DNA of 64,000 bases from an uncultured Glaciecola sp. (GTDB lineage: Bacteria; Pseudomonadota; Gammaproteobacteria; Enterobacterales; Alteromonadaceae). The position numbers and the translations under genes are program-made. The notes beneath the pieces are model-generated. The model was not told the DNA's origin. It ran no database searches and worked only from the letters and a program-made list of their open reading frames with translations. Positions 1 through 9,700 of this stretch are shown here, one piece after another (the first letter of the stretch is position 1; every line of letters starts with the position of its first letter). The stretch is from NCBI GenBank assembly GCA_947496235.1, contig CANMCE010000003.1:372001-436000 (forward strand), read 5' to 3'.

Positions 1-774
1 TGCAAAAAATACCGCCAAACGGCTGGCAGCCCAGGTTCTAAAGAATTTACTGGAAAATTCATCGCCGATAATACGTTTTATACAAGTGTTGATATCGTCA
101 TGGGTGAGTTTATGCCATTGGCCCTCTTGCTCATAGCGGAAAAATCGTTGACCGGGAATTTCCAAAAGGTCATCAATTTGTTCTTCTAAATTTTGATTAT
201 AAATTTCAAATGTTTGGGGTTTATTGTGCTTCCCAGTAAAACTTAGTTGAAGGGAGTCTTCATCATGCTGGATGTGCCCAGTATTCAAAGTTGTTAATCC
301 ATGGGTGCGGTACATTTTACTGTATTTTTCGTTCCCTATTCTGATACCAGTTTCATTTAGAATCATAATTGCTACTGCTATCACAGAGTCTTTCGAAAAA
401 TCGTCTTTGCCCATCTGCTCCACACAAAAGCGCCTTAACTTTGGTAATCGACCGGCAAATTTAGCCAGTTTTGAGAATTTTTCTTTTTGTCTCTCTAATA
501 GCCAATTGGGATGGTAGATATATTGTCTACGGTTTTTGGCGTCTATTCCCCTCGCTTGAATTTTGAAATCCTTATTATGGCAAATCGAGACATTTTGCCA
601 GGCTGGCGGGATGGTGAGCTTTTTGATGCGTTGCTTTAACTCTGAGCAAGTGATCAAACTGCCATCTTGATAGTGGTAAGAAAACCCTTTTCCTCGAGAC
701 CGGCGTACGATGCACCCAGTACAAAAATCTGATGATATTATATATTCCTGATTTGACTGAATTTTCGCATTCAT
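1..774 (-). CDS. DNA topoisomerase IB (partial, 3' end off window)
   Basis: Reading the minus strand from ATG at 774 gives 258 uninterrupted codons to the window edge; an in-frame stop lies four codons upstream, so this start is the only reasonable one. The protein matches the poxvirus-type topoisomerase IB family, which relaxes supercoils through a 3'-phosphotyrosyl nick. Visible are the ETGIRIGNEKY segment (about 141-151), carrying the first catalytic Arg, the FTGKHNK segment (about 179-185) with the catalytic Lys, and SSKFFRTW (241-248) with the second Arg. The catalytic His and Tyr should lie beyond the edge. It is last in a tight minus-strand run, 19 bp after the PNPOx-like gene, so probably co-transcribed. 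Confidence 0.85.
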   Translation of the reverse strand, partial: MNAKIQSNQEYIISSDFCTGCIVRRSRGKGFSYHYQDGSLITCSELKQRIKKLTIPPAWQNVSICHNKDFKIQARGIDAKNRRQYIYHPNWLLERQKEKFSKLAKFAGRLPKLRRFCVEQMGKDDFSKDSVIAVAIMILNETGIRIGNEKYSKMYRTHGLTTLNTGHIQHDEDSLQLSFTGKHNKPQTFEIYNQNLEEQIDDLLEIPGQRFFRYEQEGQWHKLTHDDINTCIKRIIGDEFSSKFFRTWAASRLAVFFA

Positions 775-793
775 CGGCAGTTTCTACCTTTTA

Positions 794-1258
794 CTATACC
801 GCAATAACTTTATGCTCACCCATTTCCTCAGGATCTATTGTGATACCGGCTAGCATTTTGATTTTGGTGGACATCGACATGTCTTGTTTCCATATCTCAA
901 GGGAACTAATGTCTAAGCGCACAACACGAAGTTCCTCATCTAAAATACCGTTTTCAAAAAATGCGCCTATTACCGGGGAGTAAAGTTCTTTGATAATCTC
1001 TTGGTCTTTCTCATGTTCCAAGTGACCCACAATGCTAGCAAAAACATTCTCCTTACAACTAACATATTGAGCGGTAGTTTTACCACCTGTAGCAATCCGA
1101 TTTTCACGACTTATAAAAAACCATATTTGCTTATAATTGCCTTCTCTAATGCAAGCTCGCATTGGCTCGCTGTGGTCAGCATTTCGGTTCAAACTTACCA
1201 TTACAGTGGCTTCTTCGTTCATCAATTCAAATAATTGCTTGTGTAGTGCGTTACTCAT
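794..1258 (-). CDS. pyridoxamine 5'-phosphate oxidase-family protein (general stress protein 26-like)
   Basis: A 154-residue single-domain protein with the split-barrel flavin-binding fold expected of the PNPOx-like family (ATVMVSLNRN near the start, then IWFFISREN and NVFASIVGHLE strands). Members of this family bind FMN/FAD or F420 and are often called general stress protein 26; the substrate here cannot be told. A GAGGA ribosome site precedes the ATG. It lies 30 bp after the hemerythrin gene and 19 bp before topoisomerase IB on the same strand, which suggests one operon with a redox or stress theme. It is too short and divergent to be called PdxH. Confidence 0.75.
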   Translation of the reverse strand: MSNALHKQLFELMNEEATVMVSLNRNADHSEPMRACIREGNYKQIWFFISRENRIATGGKTTAQYVSCKENVFASIVGHLEHEKDQEIIKELYSPVIGAFFENGILDEELRVVRLDISSLEIWKQDMSMSTKIKMLAGITIDPEEMGEHKVIAV

Positions 1259-1288
1259 TTTGGCGTCCTCTATGATAAGAAATAAGGT

Positions 1289-1732
1289 CTATTGCTTTTC
1301 TAAATTCATTTCCATTTCTTCAACGTATTGATCTGCTAAGTTTTCCTTCTCTTTATTGCTTAATACTTTTCCTGCTTGCTGAAAAAACTCTTGCTCTTCC
1401 TCTTCCAAATGATGCAAGACTTTATGTTGCAGTTTCTTCATGGTGTTGAGCCAAGCTGGACTGTTCAACTCTATTTCATCTAACTGCTCAACAATTTCAT
1501 CTATTTCGTGATGCTCAGCAATGCCATGTCTTGATAATTCAATGGTTCTGTCTTGGTCAATTAAGGGTTTGTAGAAATGACGCTCCTCCGCGATTGCATG
1601 TGCATTTAATTCATGCTTCAACTGTTCGTAGAAGTCTGCCCGCATAGCAGAATTACCTTGTGTTTCAATTAGGGCTTTCATTAAAGCGCGCTGTTTATCA
1701 TGATCCTGTCGTAGTGCTTCAAAAATCTTCAT
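1289..1732 (-). CDS. hemerythrin HHE cation-binding domain protein
   Basis: A 147-residue all-helical protein with the histidine/glutamate pattern of an HHE hemerythrin: H11 in the first helix, H45 and E49 in AHAIAEERH, H74/H75 in IAEHHEID, and the LHHLEEEEQEFF helix around 106-117. Such proteins hold a di-iron centre and bind oxygen or sense or repair oxidative and nitrosative damage. GGAGAG lies just upstream of the ATG. It is the first gene of a probable three-gene operon with the PNPOx-like protein and topoisomerase IB. No signal peptide, so cytoplasmic. Confidence 0.85.
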   Translation of the reverse strand: MKIFEALRQDHDKQRALMKALIETQGNSAMRADFYEQLKHELNAHAIAEERHFYKPLIDQDRTIELSRHGIAEHHEIDEIVEQLDEIELNSPAWLNTMKKLQHKVLHHLEEEEQEFFQQAGKVLSNKEKENLADQYVEEMEMNLEKQ

Positions 1733-1995
1733 CTAGCTCTCCAAATTCTGTCGCTATTTTTTTCGTCTCTAGATCTTTCTCAGCAAGAAGAGCGCCAATG
1801 GTCAGATTTAATTATCGATTTGTTTTTATTAAAGATTTACTGGAAGTGATTATATGTTGGTTTGAAACCGTGTAGTTTTTACAAAAGGATCTCGTAAGAT
1901 ATTCCAACCCACTGTATACGACTGACGAGCCACTCGATAGTGGTGTAATTTAAGTGCAATAGACTATTAGGTCGATATTTAGCATAAATTTAGTC

Positions 1996-3354
1996 TCACT
2001 TGGGGGTAAAACGCCCTAATTCATCTAGCCAATCATTTAACACATCGGCATCGTTAATAATGTCTAAGGGAATAGGCTTGTATTCTTCTACATCAAACTC
2101 GTTAGCGTATTCTTGCCAACTAACAATAGATTGAAGTTCGCTGTTAATTATTCCATTGCCTTCTTTTGCTGTTCCGCTTTTGACGTCGTTAAGAATTCTA
2201 ACATCTACTGAATCAGAGAATTTACCGTGCCGATTGCGATTTGCGCCAACTTCTTGCTGAGCTACAAGTTGATTAAAGCTATTCAAAGCTGAAACTGCTA
2301 GTTTGCCAACCACGTCAGACTTCACCTGGCTAGAGGGCGAAATTGGTACTTTACTTAAAAAGTTGGCTATACGTGCATCTATTATATTCGTGGAAAGTTT
2401 TTTATGGTTTTTTACTTCTACTCCGCGTCTATTCTCATTCGTCAGGTTTGGGTGTTGATACATAAAATTACCCTGCACAAATGCAACACCGTTGTTTTCT
2501 TTGTCTAGCTGAAAAAAGCGGACTGGGCCTTCCGCAGGACCCAACTTATAATAGTTATTGACTATGTTCGCGCGACCATTTTCATTTCCATATGTGGAAT
2601 TGTCTTTCCAGTTGTATATGACATTATTGTAAATTTCGACAAACTCTTCGCTTTGAGGGTACTTAGCGCCTAAACGATATCCATTAATACGAGGGTTTCG
2701 ACTACTGTGATGAGCGAGAACATTAGATAAAAAGCTGGCATTATTTCCTCCCCATATGCCGCCATAACCATGCTCGCCTTTAACATGATTTGCACTATTT
2801 AGACTTTCGCTAATGATACTGTGTTGTAAAGTGAAATTACGATTGTTGTAAAAAGAACCTACTTCGTCGCTAGCCCAACTTAACGAGCAATGGTCGATAA
2901 TAATATCTGACTGGTTTTTAGCATTTAGTGCGTCATCTTGAGCGCCTTTGATACCAGTTCTAAATCTCATGTAGCGAATAATGACTTGGCTTGCTTTTAT
3001 CTGAGTTTCTGCGCCTGTGATGACAATCCCTTTCGGCGAAGTTTGTCCCGCAATGGTTATAAAGTCATTTTTAATTTCTAATGGCTTGTACAGATTTATT
3101 ATGCCGGAGACATCAAAAACAATTACCCGGGGGCCCTTGGCTTTAATCGCGTGTCGTAAAGTCCCTGGTTTGGCTTTTTGGTTATCTTCTAATGAGGTTA
3201 CGACATAAACTTTTCCACCATATCCCCCAAGGGTGTAGCGTCCGTATCCCTTGGCACCATCAAAGGCTATACGCTGAGACGCACCACCCGCAAACAAAAT
3301 AGTGCTAAAAAATAACAGAAACACCAATACAACGAGTTTACCTTGTGATGCCAT
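1996..3354 (-). CDS. secreted pectate lyase, polysaccharide lyase family 1
   Basis: Encodes a 452-residue exported enzyme that should cleave polygalacturonate by beta-elimination. A hydrophobic signal segment (about 7-24, VVLVFLLFFSTILFAGG) is followed by a right-handed beta-helix of PL1 type: ASQVIIRYMRFR, DHCSLSWASDE (154-164, the usual Asp/His strand) and RNPRINGYR (219-227, catalytic Arg region). The ATG at 3354 is preferred over an upstream TTG at 3375 because AAAAGG sits seven bases before it. It diverges from the TonB receptor at 3686 and shares an intergenic region with two copies of the regulon palindrome, so it is probably co-regulated with the rest of the pectin genes. Confidence 0.88.
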   Translation of the reverse strand: MASQGKLVVLVFLLFFSTILFAGGASQRIAFDGAKGYGRYTLGGYGGKVYVVTSLEDNQKAKPGTLRHAIKAKGPRVIVFDVSGIINLYKPLEIKNDFITIAGQTSPKGIVITGAETQIKASQVIIRYMRFRTGIKGAQDDALNAKNQSDIIIDHCSLSWASDEVGSFYNNRNFTLQHSIISESLNSANHVKGEHGYGGIWGGNNASFLSNVLAHHSSRNPRINGYRLGAKYPQSEEFVEIYNNVIYNWKDNSTYGNENGRANIVNNYYKLGPAEGPVRFFQLDKENNGVAFVQGNFMYQHPNLTNENRRGVEVKNHKKLSTNIIDARIANFLSKVPISPSSQVKSDVVGKLAVSALNSFNQLVAQQEVGANRNRHGKFSDSVDVRILNDVKSGTAKEGNGIINSELQSIVSWQEYANEFDVEEYKPIPLDIINDADVLNDWLDELGRFTPK

Positions 3355-3546
3355 TTTAAAACCTTTTAATGCCAATGCTAAAACGCAAAGTACTTGTGTT
3401 TGCCTATGATGATTATCGCTAGCTACAGACTTTATTTACAAGCGATTTAACCTAAAAAATAGTATTTACGATAAGTAAAAATCACTTTACTTAATTTTGC
3501 ATGTTAATTTTTTGTTGACGCTATTAACATATCAATAATATAATCA

Positions 3547-3560
3547 TGCCACCGGTAGCA
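3547..3560. promoter_or_regulatory. LacI-type operator (TGCCACCGGTAGCA), site 1
   Basis: A 14-bp near-perfect palindrome starting two bases after the -10 hexamer TATAAT (3539-3544) of the receptor gene at 3686. Its ACCGGT centre is shared by five other intergenic sites in this window. The position fits repression by blocking transcription start. The cognate protein is inferred to be the LacI-family regulator at 41652. Confidence 0.8.
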
Positions 3561-3622
3561 ACACTTTTCAAGTCTTAGCAAATCAGAATGATACTTAAGC
3601 TCGCGATACATATGCACCCCAA

Positions 3623-3638
3623 TTGCCACCGGTGGCAA
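3623..3638. promoter_or_regulatory. LacI-type operator (TTGCCACCGGTGGCAA), site 2
   Basis: A perfect 16-bp palindrome in the leader of the TonB receptor gene, 77 bp (centre to centre) downstream of site 1. Two sites at one promoter would allow looping by a tetrameric or doubly bound repressor, or a roadblock; this is inference. Confidence 0.8.
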
Positions 3639-3685
3639 ATAACATATTATTAATTAAAAACCTTAATGGTGGGAGATAATTCCTA

Positions 3686-6661
3686 ATGAAGTATTTTAAT
3701 AAGGAAGTAATGACACTGACCTCTACCCTAGTGGCGGTTATGGGCATGTCAGGATCTGCATACGCTCTTCAGCAAAATACTGACTCAGAAGTATCTGAGC
3801 AACTAAAGAAAGAACAAACAGAAGAAACTGCGGAAAATGAACAGCAACAGGATGAAGAAGTTGAAGTTATTCTTGTTGAAGGGGTAAGAGGCGTAGATTT
3901 AAAAGCGCGAGACCTTGAAAGAGGTAAAGATGGATATAGCTCTATAATTGCAGCAGATGATTTAGGTAATTTTGTCGATCCGAATGTTGCAGAAGCGTTA
4001 CGAAGATTACCGGGTGTGACCCTTCAGCGTAGCGAAGGTGAAGGCAAATTTGTATCGGTTAGAGGTCTAGGTCCTGGGTTTGTATCTGTCAATATCAATG
4101 GCTCAGAAATGTCTGGCGTCGGTGAAGACCGGAAAGTCGGTTTAGATGCTATCCCTGCTGACATTTTGGGTTCAATTGAAGTATTAAAAACGTTAACGGC
4201 AGATCAGGATCTAAACTCCATTGGTGGCACTGTAAATGTGAAAGCGATTTCAGCATTCGATCGCGGCAGAGACACCTTAAAAGTTCGCATTCAAGATGCT
4301 TACAGTGACTTTAGAGAAGAGCATTCTCCTAAATTAAGTATCGATGGGACTTCTCTATTCTCAGATAGAACCTTTGGTATTGGGTTTGCCTTGTCCACTG
4401 AAAATAGAAAAACGCAAGTGGATGAAATACGTCATCATAGCTCAAATGAAATGAAATTTTATCAAGCTGATATAAGTGCGAGTGATGGACCAGAAATTCT
4501 CGCCCCATCTCAGCTTGAATATCGGCGTGAAATTGCCAACAGACAGCGCCGTGCAGCCTCTCTTAATCTTGAATACAGACCAAATGACAACGCATATTAT
4601 TATGTAAAAGGTAACCTAACCAAATATACAGATGAAGATATTGCCCTGCGTGAATTTTATGATTTTCAGGATGCTGGTAGTGTGGGTAATGGCGAAATTG
4701 CCTATGTCAACTCAGAGACTAAGGAATTTGTTTTAACCGATATTGATATTTTTCATCAGTATTTTATTCAAGGTGGAGATACCACAACAAGGAATTTTAG
4801 TATCGGCGGTGAAAACACCATTGCTGAAAGTTGGGTGATTGATTATGAATACGCCCAATCAAAAAGCAGAGATGAATCCCTAAATGATCGTAGAGTTCAG
4901 TTTCGAGAACGCGACAACATAGTGTTTGGTCAAGGCCTTAAAGATAACATAATTGGTTATGCGATTTCTCCAGAAGAAGCGGCCGCCTTAGGTGGTTTTG
5001 CATATGATCCTAACGATAGCATTTTCGGCACTTCAGGTTCGGGTGATGCTAGCAATTTGAGTAATTGGCAATTTGACAATCTATTTTTAGAAGACGGTGT
5101 TCGAGAAGACAAAATTAAAAACGGAAACCTGAATATCACCAGACACTTTTATGACTCTTCTTTTCTCAACTACATAAAAGTTGGAGCAGCATTTTCTGAG
5201 CGTACCCATTTTAGAGATAAAAATCGTTCGAGTTTTGAACCTGATGTAGCTGATTGCGGTGGCTCTCAGACCTGTATCGATGTGGTTAACTCTGTTCATT
5301 CTGATTATGCCAGCGCTATCCCTGAAAATAGTAATTTTTTCTATCCTTTTGTGAATCGTGATCAAATTGAATTCATGGTAGATAACGCATCAATCACGCG
5401 TGAAGGCTCAACCAGAAATGAAGTCTCAATTGACAGCACTAAAGAAGATTACACGTTGAATGAAGATACCAAAGCGGCTTACATTATGGCGCAGTTTCAA
5501 TTTGGTGACGACATGACTGTAATTACAGGCGTGAGATATGCTGAAACAGAGTTTTCCTCTACTGGATTTTTATCCCTTGAAAACGATGATTTTGAGTTTA
5601 ACGGAGTCGATCAAGGTAGCTTGGATATTGCTGTTCCACTTTCCGAAGCATCCATTGAATATAGTGAATTTTATCCAAGCGTCCATTTGAAATATGAGCC
5701 ACATGAAGACGTGCTAGTTCGAGGTGCAATTTGGACCAGTTTTACCCGTCCCTCATTTAAGCAAGCCCGTGGTTTCGCCAAGTTTGACAGTGATATTGAA
5801 TTATGTCCCCCGGGTAGTGATGACTGTGACGATTCACAAGGTAGCGCCAATATTCGACAATTACAAGACTATACCTTAGGACCCAACAATACATTGGATG
5901 TGGGTAATCCTAATTTAATAGCTATGACATCTGTTAACTACGATGCCTCTATTGGTTGGTATGCTGACGACGACTTATTTTTAGAAGCTGCCATTTTCTA
6001 CAAAGACATTGATAACTTTATCGTAGATGTCAGCGGCATACCGCGCTCTATTCAGGATTTGCCTTTATCATTACCCGTGTCTCAAATCACTGAGTTCGTT
6101 ATTCCACAAGACTTGTTTTTGAATGACATTAATATCACGTTGAATGGCGAAGACGCTAAAGTGTTGGGAATGGAATTAAGCTACAACCAATATTTTGAAA
6201 ATGGCTTTTTTATTCAAAGCAACCTAACCTTACTTGACAGTAAAGCGCAACTTGATAGAACGGTGCGAGGTGACAAAGTTCCACTTCCTGATCAAGCAGA
6301 CCTTACTGCCAACCTTTCAATTGGCTGGGAAAATGAAACCTATTCCGCCCGCGTTATTGGTAACTACCGTTCAGAAATATTAGAGGAAGTTGGCGCATGT
6401 CCAGAAGGCACTCCAATAAGTGCTGTCCGAGATTGTAAAATTTGGGCTGATCGCTACCAAGACGCCATAAACACCCTAGATTTTAAGTTTAGAGCCAAGA
6501 TTACCAAACAACTGAATGTGTACATTGATGCCATCAATATTACCGACGAGAGCGATTTACGATACTTCGAGGGTAATGAGTTAAGTGGCGGCAATATTCT
6601 TTACCAAAAAGAAACCTATGGTAGGACTTTCCAACTTGGTATGGATTACAAATTCTACTAA
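3686..6661 (+). CDS. TonB-dependent receptor (pectin oligosaccharide uptake)
   Basis: A 991-residue outer-membrane receptor. After a signal peptide (MTLTSTLVAVMGMSGSAYA) and an acidic Glu/Gln-rich linker (about 32-60), a TonB-box-like stretch VEVILVEGVRG leads into the plug domain (NVAEALRRLPGVTLQR, FVSVRGLGPGF), then a long beta-barrel ending in an aromatic residue (GMDYKFY). A GGGAGA ribosome site precedes the ATG. The substrate is inferred from context: divergent pectate lyase, downstream pectinesterase/pectate lyase fusion, and two regulon operators at its promoter. Probably cotranscribed with the following gene (87-bp gap). Confidence 0.9.
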   Translation: MKYFNKEVMTLTSTLVAVMGMSGSAYALQQNTDSEVSEQLKKEQTEETAENEQQQDEEVEVILVEGVRGVDLKARDLERGKDGYSSIIAADDLGNFVDPNVAEALRRLPGVTLQRSEGEGKFVSVRGLGPGFVSVNINGSEMSGVGEDRKVGLDAIPADILGSIEVLKTLTADQDLNSIGGTVNVKAISAFDRGRDTLKVRIQDAYSDFREEHSPKLSIDGTSLFSDRTFGIGFALSTENRKTQVDEIRHHSSNEMKFYQADISASDGPEILAPSQLEYRREIANRQRRAASLNLEYRPNDNAYYYVKGNLTKYTDEDIALREFYDFQDAGSVGNGEIAYVNSETKEFVLTDIDIFHQYFIQGGDTTTRNFSIGGENTIAESWVIDYEYAQSKSRDESLNDRRVQFRERDNIVFGQGLKDNIIGYAISPEEAAALGGFAYDPNDSIFGTSGSGDASNLSNWQFDNLFLEDGVREDKIKNGNLNITRHFYDSSFLNYIKVGAAFSERTHFRDKNRSSFEPDVADCGGSQTCIDVVNSVHSDYASAIPENSNFFYPFVNRDQIEFMVDNASITREGSTRNEVSIDSTKEDYTLNEDTKAAYIMAQFQFGDDMTVITGVRYAETEFSSTGFLSLENDDFEFNGVDQGSLDIAVPLSEASIEYSEFYPSVHLKYEPHEDVLVRGAIWTSFTRPSFKQARGFAKFDSDIELCPPGSDDCDDSQGSANIRQLQDYTLGPNNTLDVGNPNLIAMTSVNYDASIGWYADDDLFLEAAIFYKDIDNFIVDVSGIPRSIQDLPLSLPVSQITEFVIPQDLFLNDINITLNGEDAKVLGMELSYNQYFENGFFIQSNLTLLDSKAQLDRTVRGDKVPLPDQADLTANLSIGWENETYSARVIGNYRSEILEEVGACPEGTPISAVRDCKIWADRYQDAINTLDFKFRAKITKQLNVYIDAINITDESDLRYFEGNELSGGNILYQKETYGRTFQLGMDYKFY

Positions 6662-6754
6662 CCGAATTCGAAACACATATTAGATAAAAATAAACAACTA
6701 CAACTAGTTAGTTTCAAAAAAATATAGATTAATTGCATCCTAAGGAGGGTGGTG

Positions 6755-9700
6755 ATGAATCATAAATTAACATTATTAACAACGACTATGGCGACTGTAT
6801 TGTTAAGCGCTTGTGGTGGTGAGAGCACTACAAACGTGAAAGAAGCGCCTCCACCGGCGATTACCGGTCAGTTTGTCGACAGCCCTGTCGCTGGACTTGG
6901 ATATCGTACCGATAGCACGCCAAATGGCACAACTAATGCGAACGGAGAATTTTCTTATTTTAGAGGGGAGCAAATCACCTTCCATATTGGCGAATTTGAA
7001 TTTCCGGATGTACCAGGTTCTAGAGTTCTATCACCATTAGATATGTTTAATGCTGACACACCATTCAAGCAGCCTGTAGTGAATACTATTCGTTTACTTC
7101 AAGCTCTTGATATGGATGGTGACCCAAGTAATGGCATAGAAATTAGTCCAAATGCAGCATCGGCTGCTTCTATGCTCTTAGAAGATGGCCAAACGATTAC
7201 CCAATTTTTTGACCGGCCAACCGACGACTTTGCAGCCGATGTTGAACCTTGGTTAGCGGCAGCAGGTGGCGCAATGAGTACGTTAGCGCCCTTTGATTCG
7301 TCTATAGAGCACTTCGTAAATTATTTAGCCACCGAGTATGGTACTTTATTTGCCAATACTTTTGATACCGAGTTAATTAACGGGACCCTGTATTTCCCGC
7401 ATCTTGAAGGAAGTAACGCTGAACTTGATGTGTTCACTTTTACTCCCGCTGATACATCAGGTTTAAGTGGAACATACACGCAACTAGTTGATGACACCCA
7501 AGTTTCAGGTAGCTATGAGTTTGTCTTTGGTAGACGCGCTATCCTGCTAAGTTCCGAAAACCAAAGCCAATATATTATTGTGCGGTCGTTTAATACTACC
7601 AATGGCGTTTATAGTTTATGTGTTGAAGATGCACAACAAGGTTTAGCGACCGCAGTTCAACAATGTGACACTGATGAAGACCCAAAAGAAAATTTGTTAG
7701 TCACAGAGGAAGAGCAAGCTAATACCGAACTTGAGCAATTAACTGAAAGAGCAAACACAATAGAGCCAGCTTTATCAGAAGCCTTTGATACTGATACGGC
7801 GACATTTTTCACTTCGTCTTATAAACGCCTTAGTGATGATGTTAATTCTAATCCTATGTATTTTAAAACTGGCGGAAGCCCTGCCCTTGATCCAACATTA
7901 GGCCAACTGACCTTAGCTGGAGCTCGCTTTACCATTGGTAACGCAGCCAGTAATCCCGCCGCCCAAACCTCTGCCAATGATACGGTAGGAACTGGGATAT
8001 TTAATATTAGTGAAGGTTTCACTATTAGCTTTGATGTTATATCTCATACAAGTTCAGGTACCTTGAATTTGTATGTTGATAACAACACATCTTCACAAGG
8101 TAATTCTGTACATGGGGCTGCATCTAAATTCTTCGGACAGTCTATTTCTGAAGAAAACTTACCTACAGGTCAAAGATTTACCTACACCTATGTGCCAGGA
8201 ACTGATGTTACAGGTTTGCCAGCAAATGACCCAGACGCCCGTATATTAGATGCCAATGTGACCAATTCATTTTTCCAATTGAGAACTGATAGCAGTGGTG
8301 ACATTACAATTGACAACTTGGTCATTGAAACTGTTGCGGATGCAGTAGAACCTACTGAGCCGACAGAGCCGACGGAACCAACAGAGCCCACTGAACCAAG
8401 TTGGGGGCCTCAAGTCGCATTACCTTTCAGTGCAGATTTTATTGGTGTCACAAGCGATATATTTTCAACTGATTTTGCTTCGTTAGAAGACGCTAGCGGC
8501 GCGACTATTCCGCTTCTCAACCGTACAGGTGGATCCGTAACTGTGGTAGCGGATGGACTTCAAATATCCAGTGGTCGATTCACCATTGGCGACGCCGATC
8601 CAAACACAACAACCACTGGAGAGGATACCAGTAGCACAGGTGTGTTTGATTTAAGCCGTCCTTATAACGTGGTGATGGATATTGTTTCAGTAAGCGATCC
8701 TGACGGTGACAATAATTTCCAAATTTACGTAGACAACGATACTAGTAGCAGCGCCTCCTCGCCTAGTGGTTCAGCGTCGAAATTTTATAGTGAGTTAATT
8801 AACACTTTAACGCCAGGAACAACACTAACCGTACCTGGATTAATTGCTACTGAGCATAGCTTTATTCAATTACGCACCGAAAGCGGTGGTACTGTGGTTA
8901 TTAATAACTTACGCATTGAATATGTGAGCTCAGGCTTTAAGTGTGAAGACGAACCTGATCTTTATTACTGTGACGATTTCTCTGCTGAAGATACTAGCAA
9001 CTATCAGTTACTTTCGAATTTGACTAACACAGATGGTCCGCTTGGCAGTTTTGATTTCCTAAATGACGATGGAAATTCAGTGCTTCGTTACACAGCTGAC
9101 GGTCGTGGTGGCGAAATTCTATTACTCACTGAAAGTGCAATGGCAAATGTGCCTGATAGCGGTGATTATTTTGTAGAGGCGAGAATTCGTCCTCGTCAAA
9201 ACAGCACCACAGCGAATAAACACTTGTATTTAATGGGACGCTACGATAGCGAAGGCAATTGGTACGCTGGCGGATTAAATGTACAAAACTCTTCAAGCAG
9301 TACTCGCGCTGAAGTAGCTATCAGTATGGGCGGTTCAATTTCTCGTCCTGTACAAGCGCAAACCCCAATTTTATTGGGCGAAAAAGACGGTACTGATGGT
9401 GTTTGGTATACCACAAGATTCGAGATGATTGGTAGTGAGTTAACTATCTATGTCGATGGTGAGAAAATGGGAACTACAACAGAATCCACATTCTCAGCAA
9501 AAGGCTTAGCAGGGATCTTTACTAACAACCGTTCATTTGAACTTGATGACCTTAAAATCGGCGATCCAAGTGTTAAACCTGTTCAGCTTACCCTTGATTA
9601 TAAGTCACCGACTTGGGAGACCTCTACTACAGGTGATCCTCTAGTCATTAATGTGACAGCGGTACAGAACGACGGTACTACCGCAGATACGTTTAGCGCC

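Larger units (their letters stand above)
3355..3685. promoter_or_regulatory. divergent regulatory region between pectate lyase and TonB receptor
   Basis: A 331-bp gap without a gene. It holds a strong sigma-70-like promoter toward the plus strand, TTGACG (3515-3520), 18 bp, TATAAT (3539-3544), directly followed by one ACCGGT-centred palindrome (3547-3560) and a second one 76 bp further on (3623-3638). The first operator would cover the transcription start. A minus-strand promoter for the pectate lyase is not clear to me. Confidence 0.7.

Noticed and set aside
272-517. 81-codon plus-strand reading frame
   Set aside because: It lies antisense to the topoisomerase IB coding frame, whose family motifs are clear.
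8349-8397. Glu-Pro-Thr repeat as a phase-variable simple repeat
   Set aside because: The codons vary from unit to unit (gagccgaca, gagccgacg, gaaccaaca), so slippage is unlikely; it reads as a protein linker.
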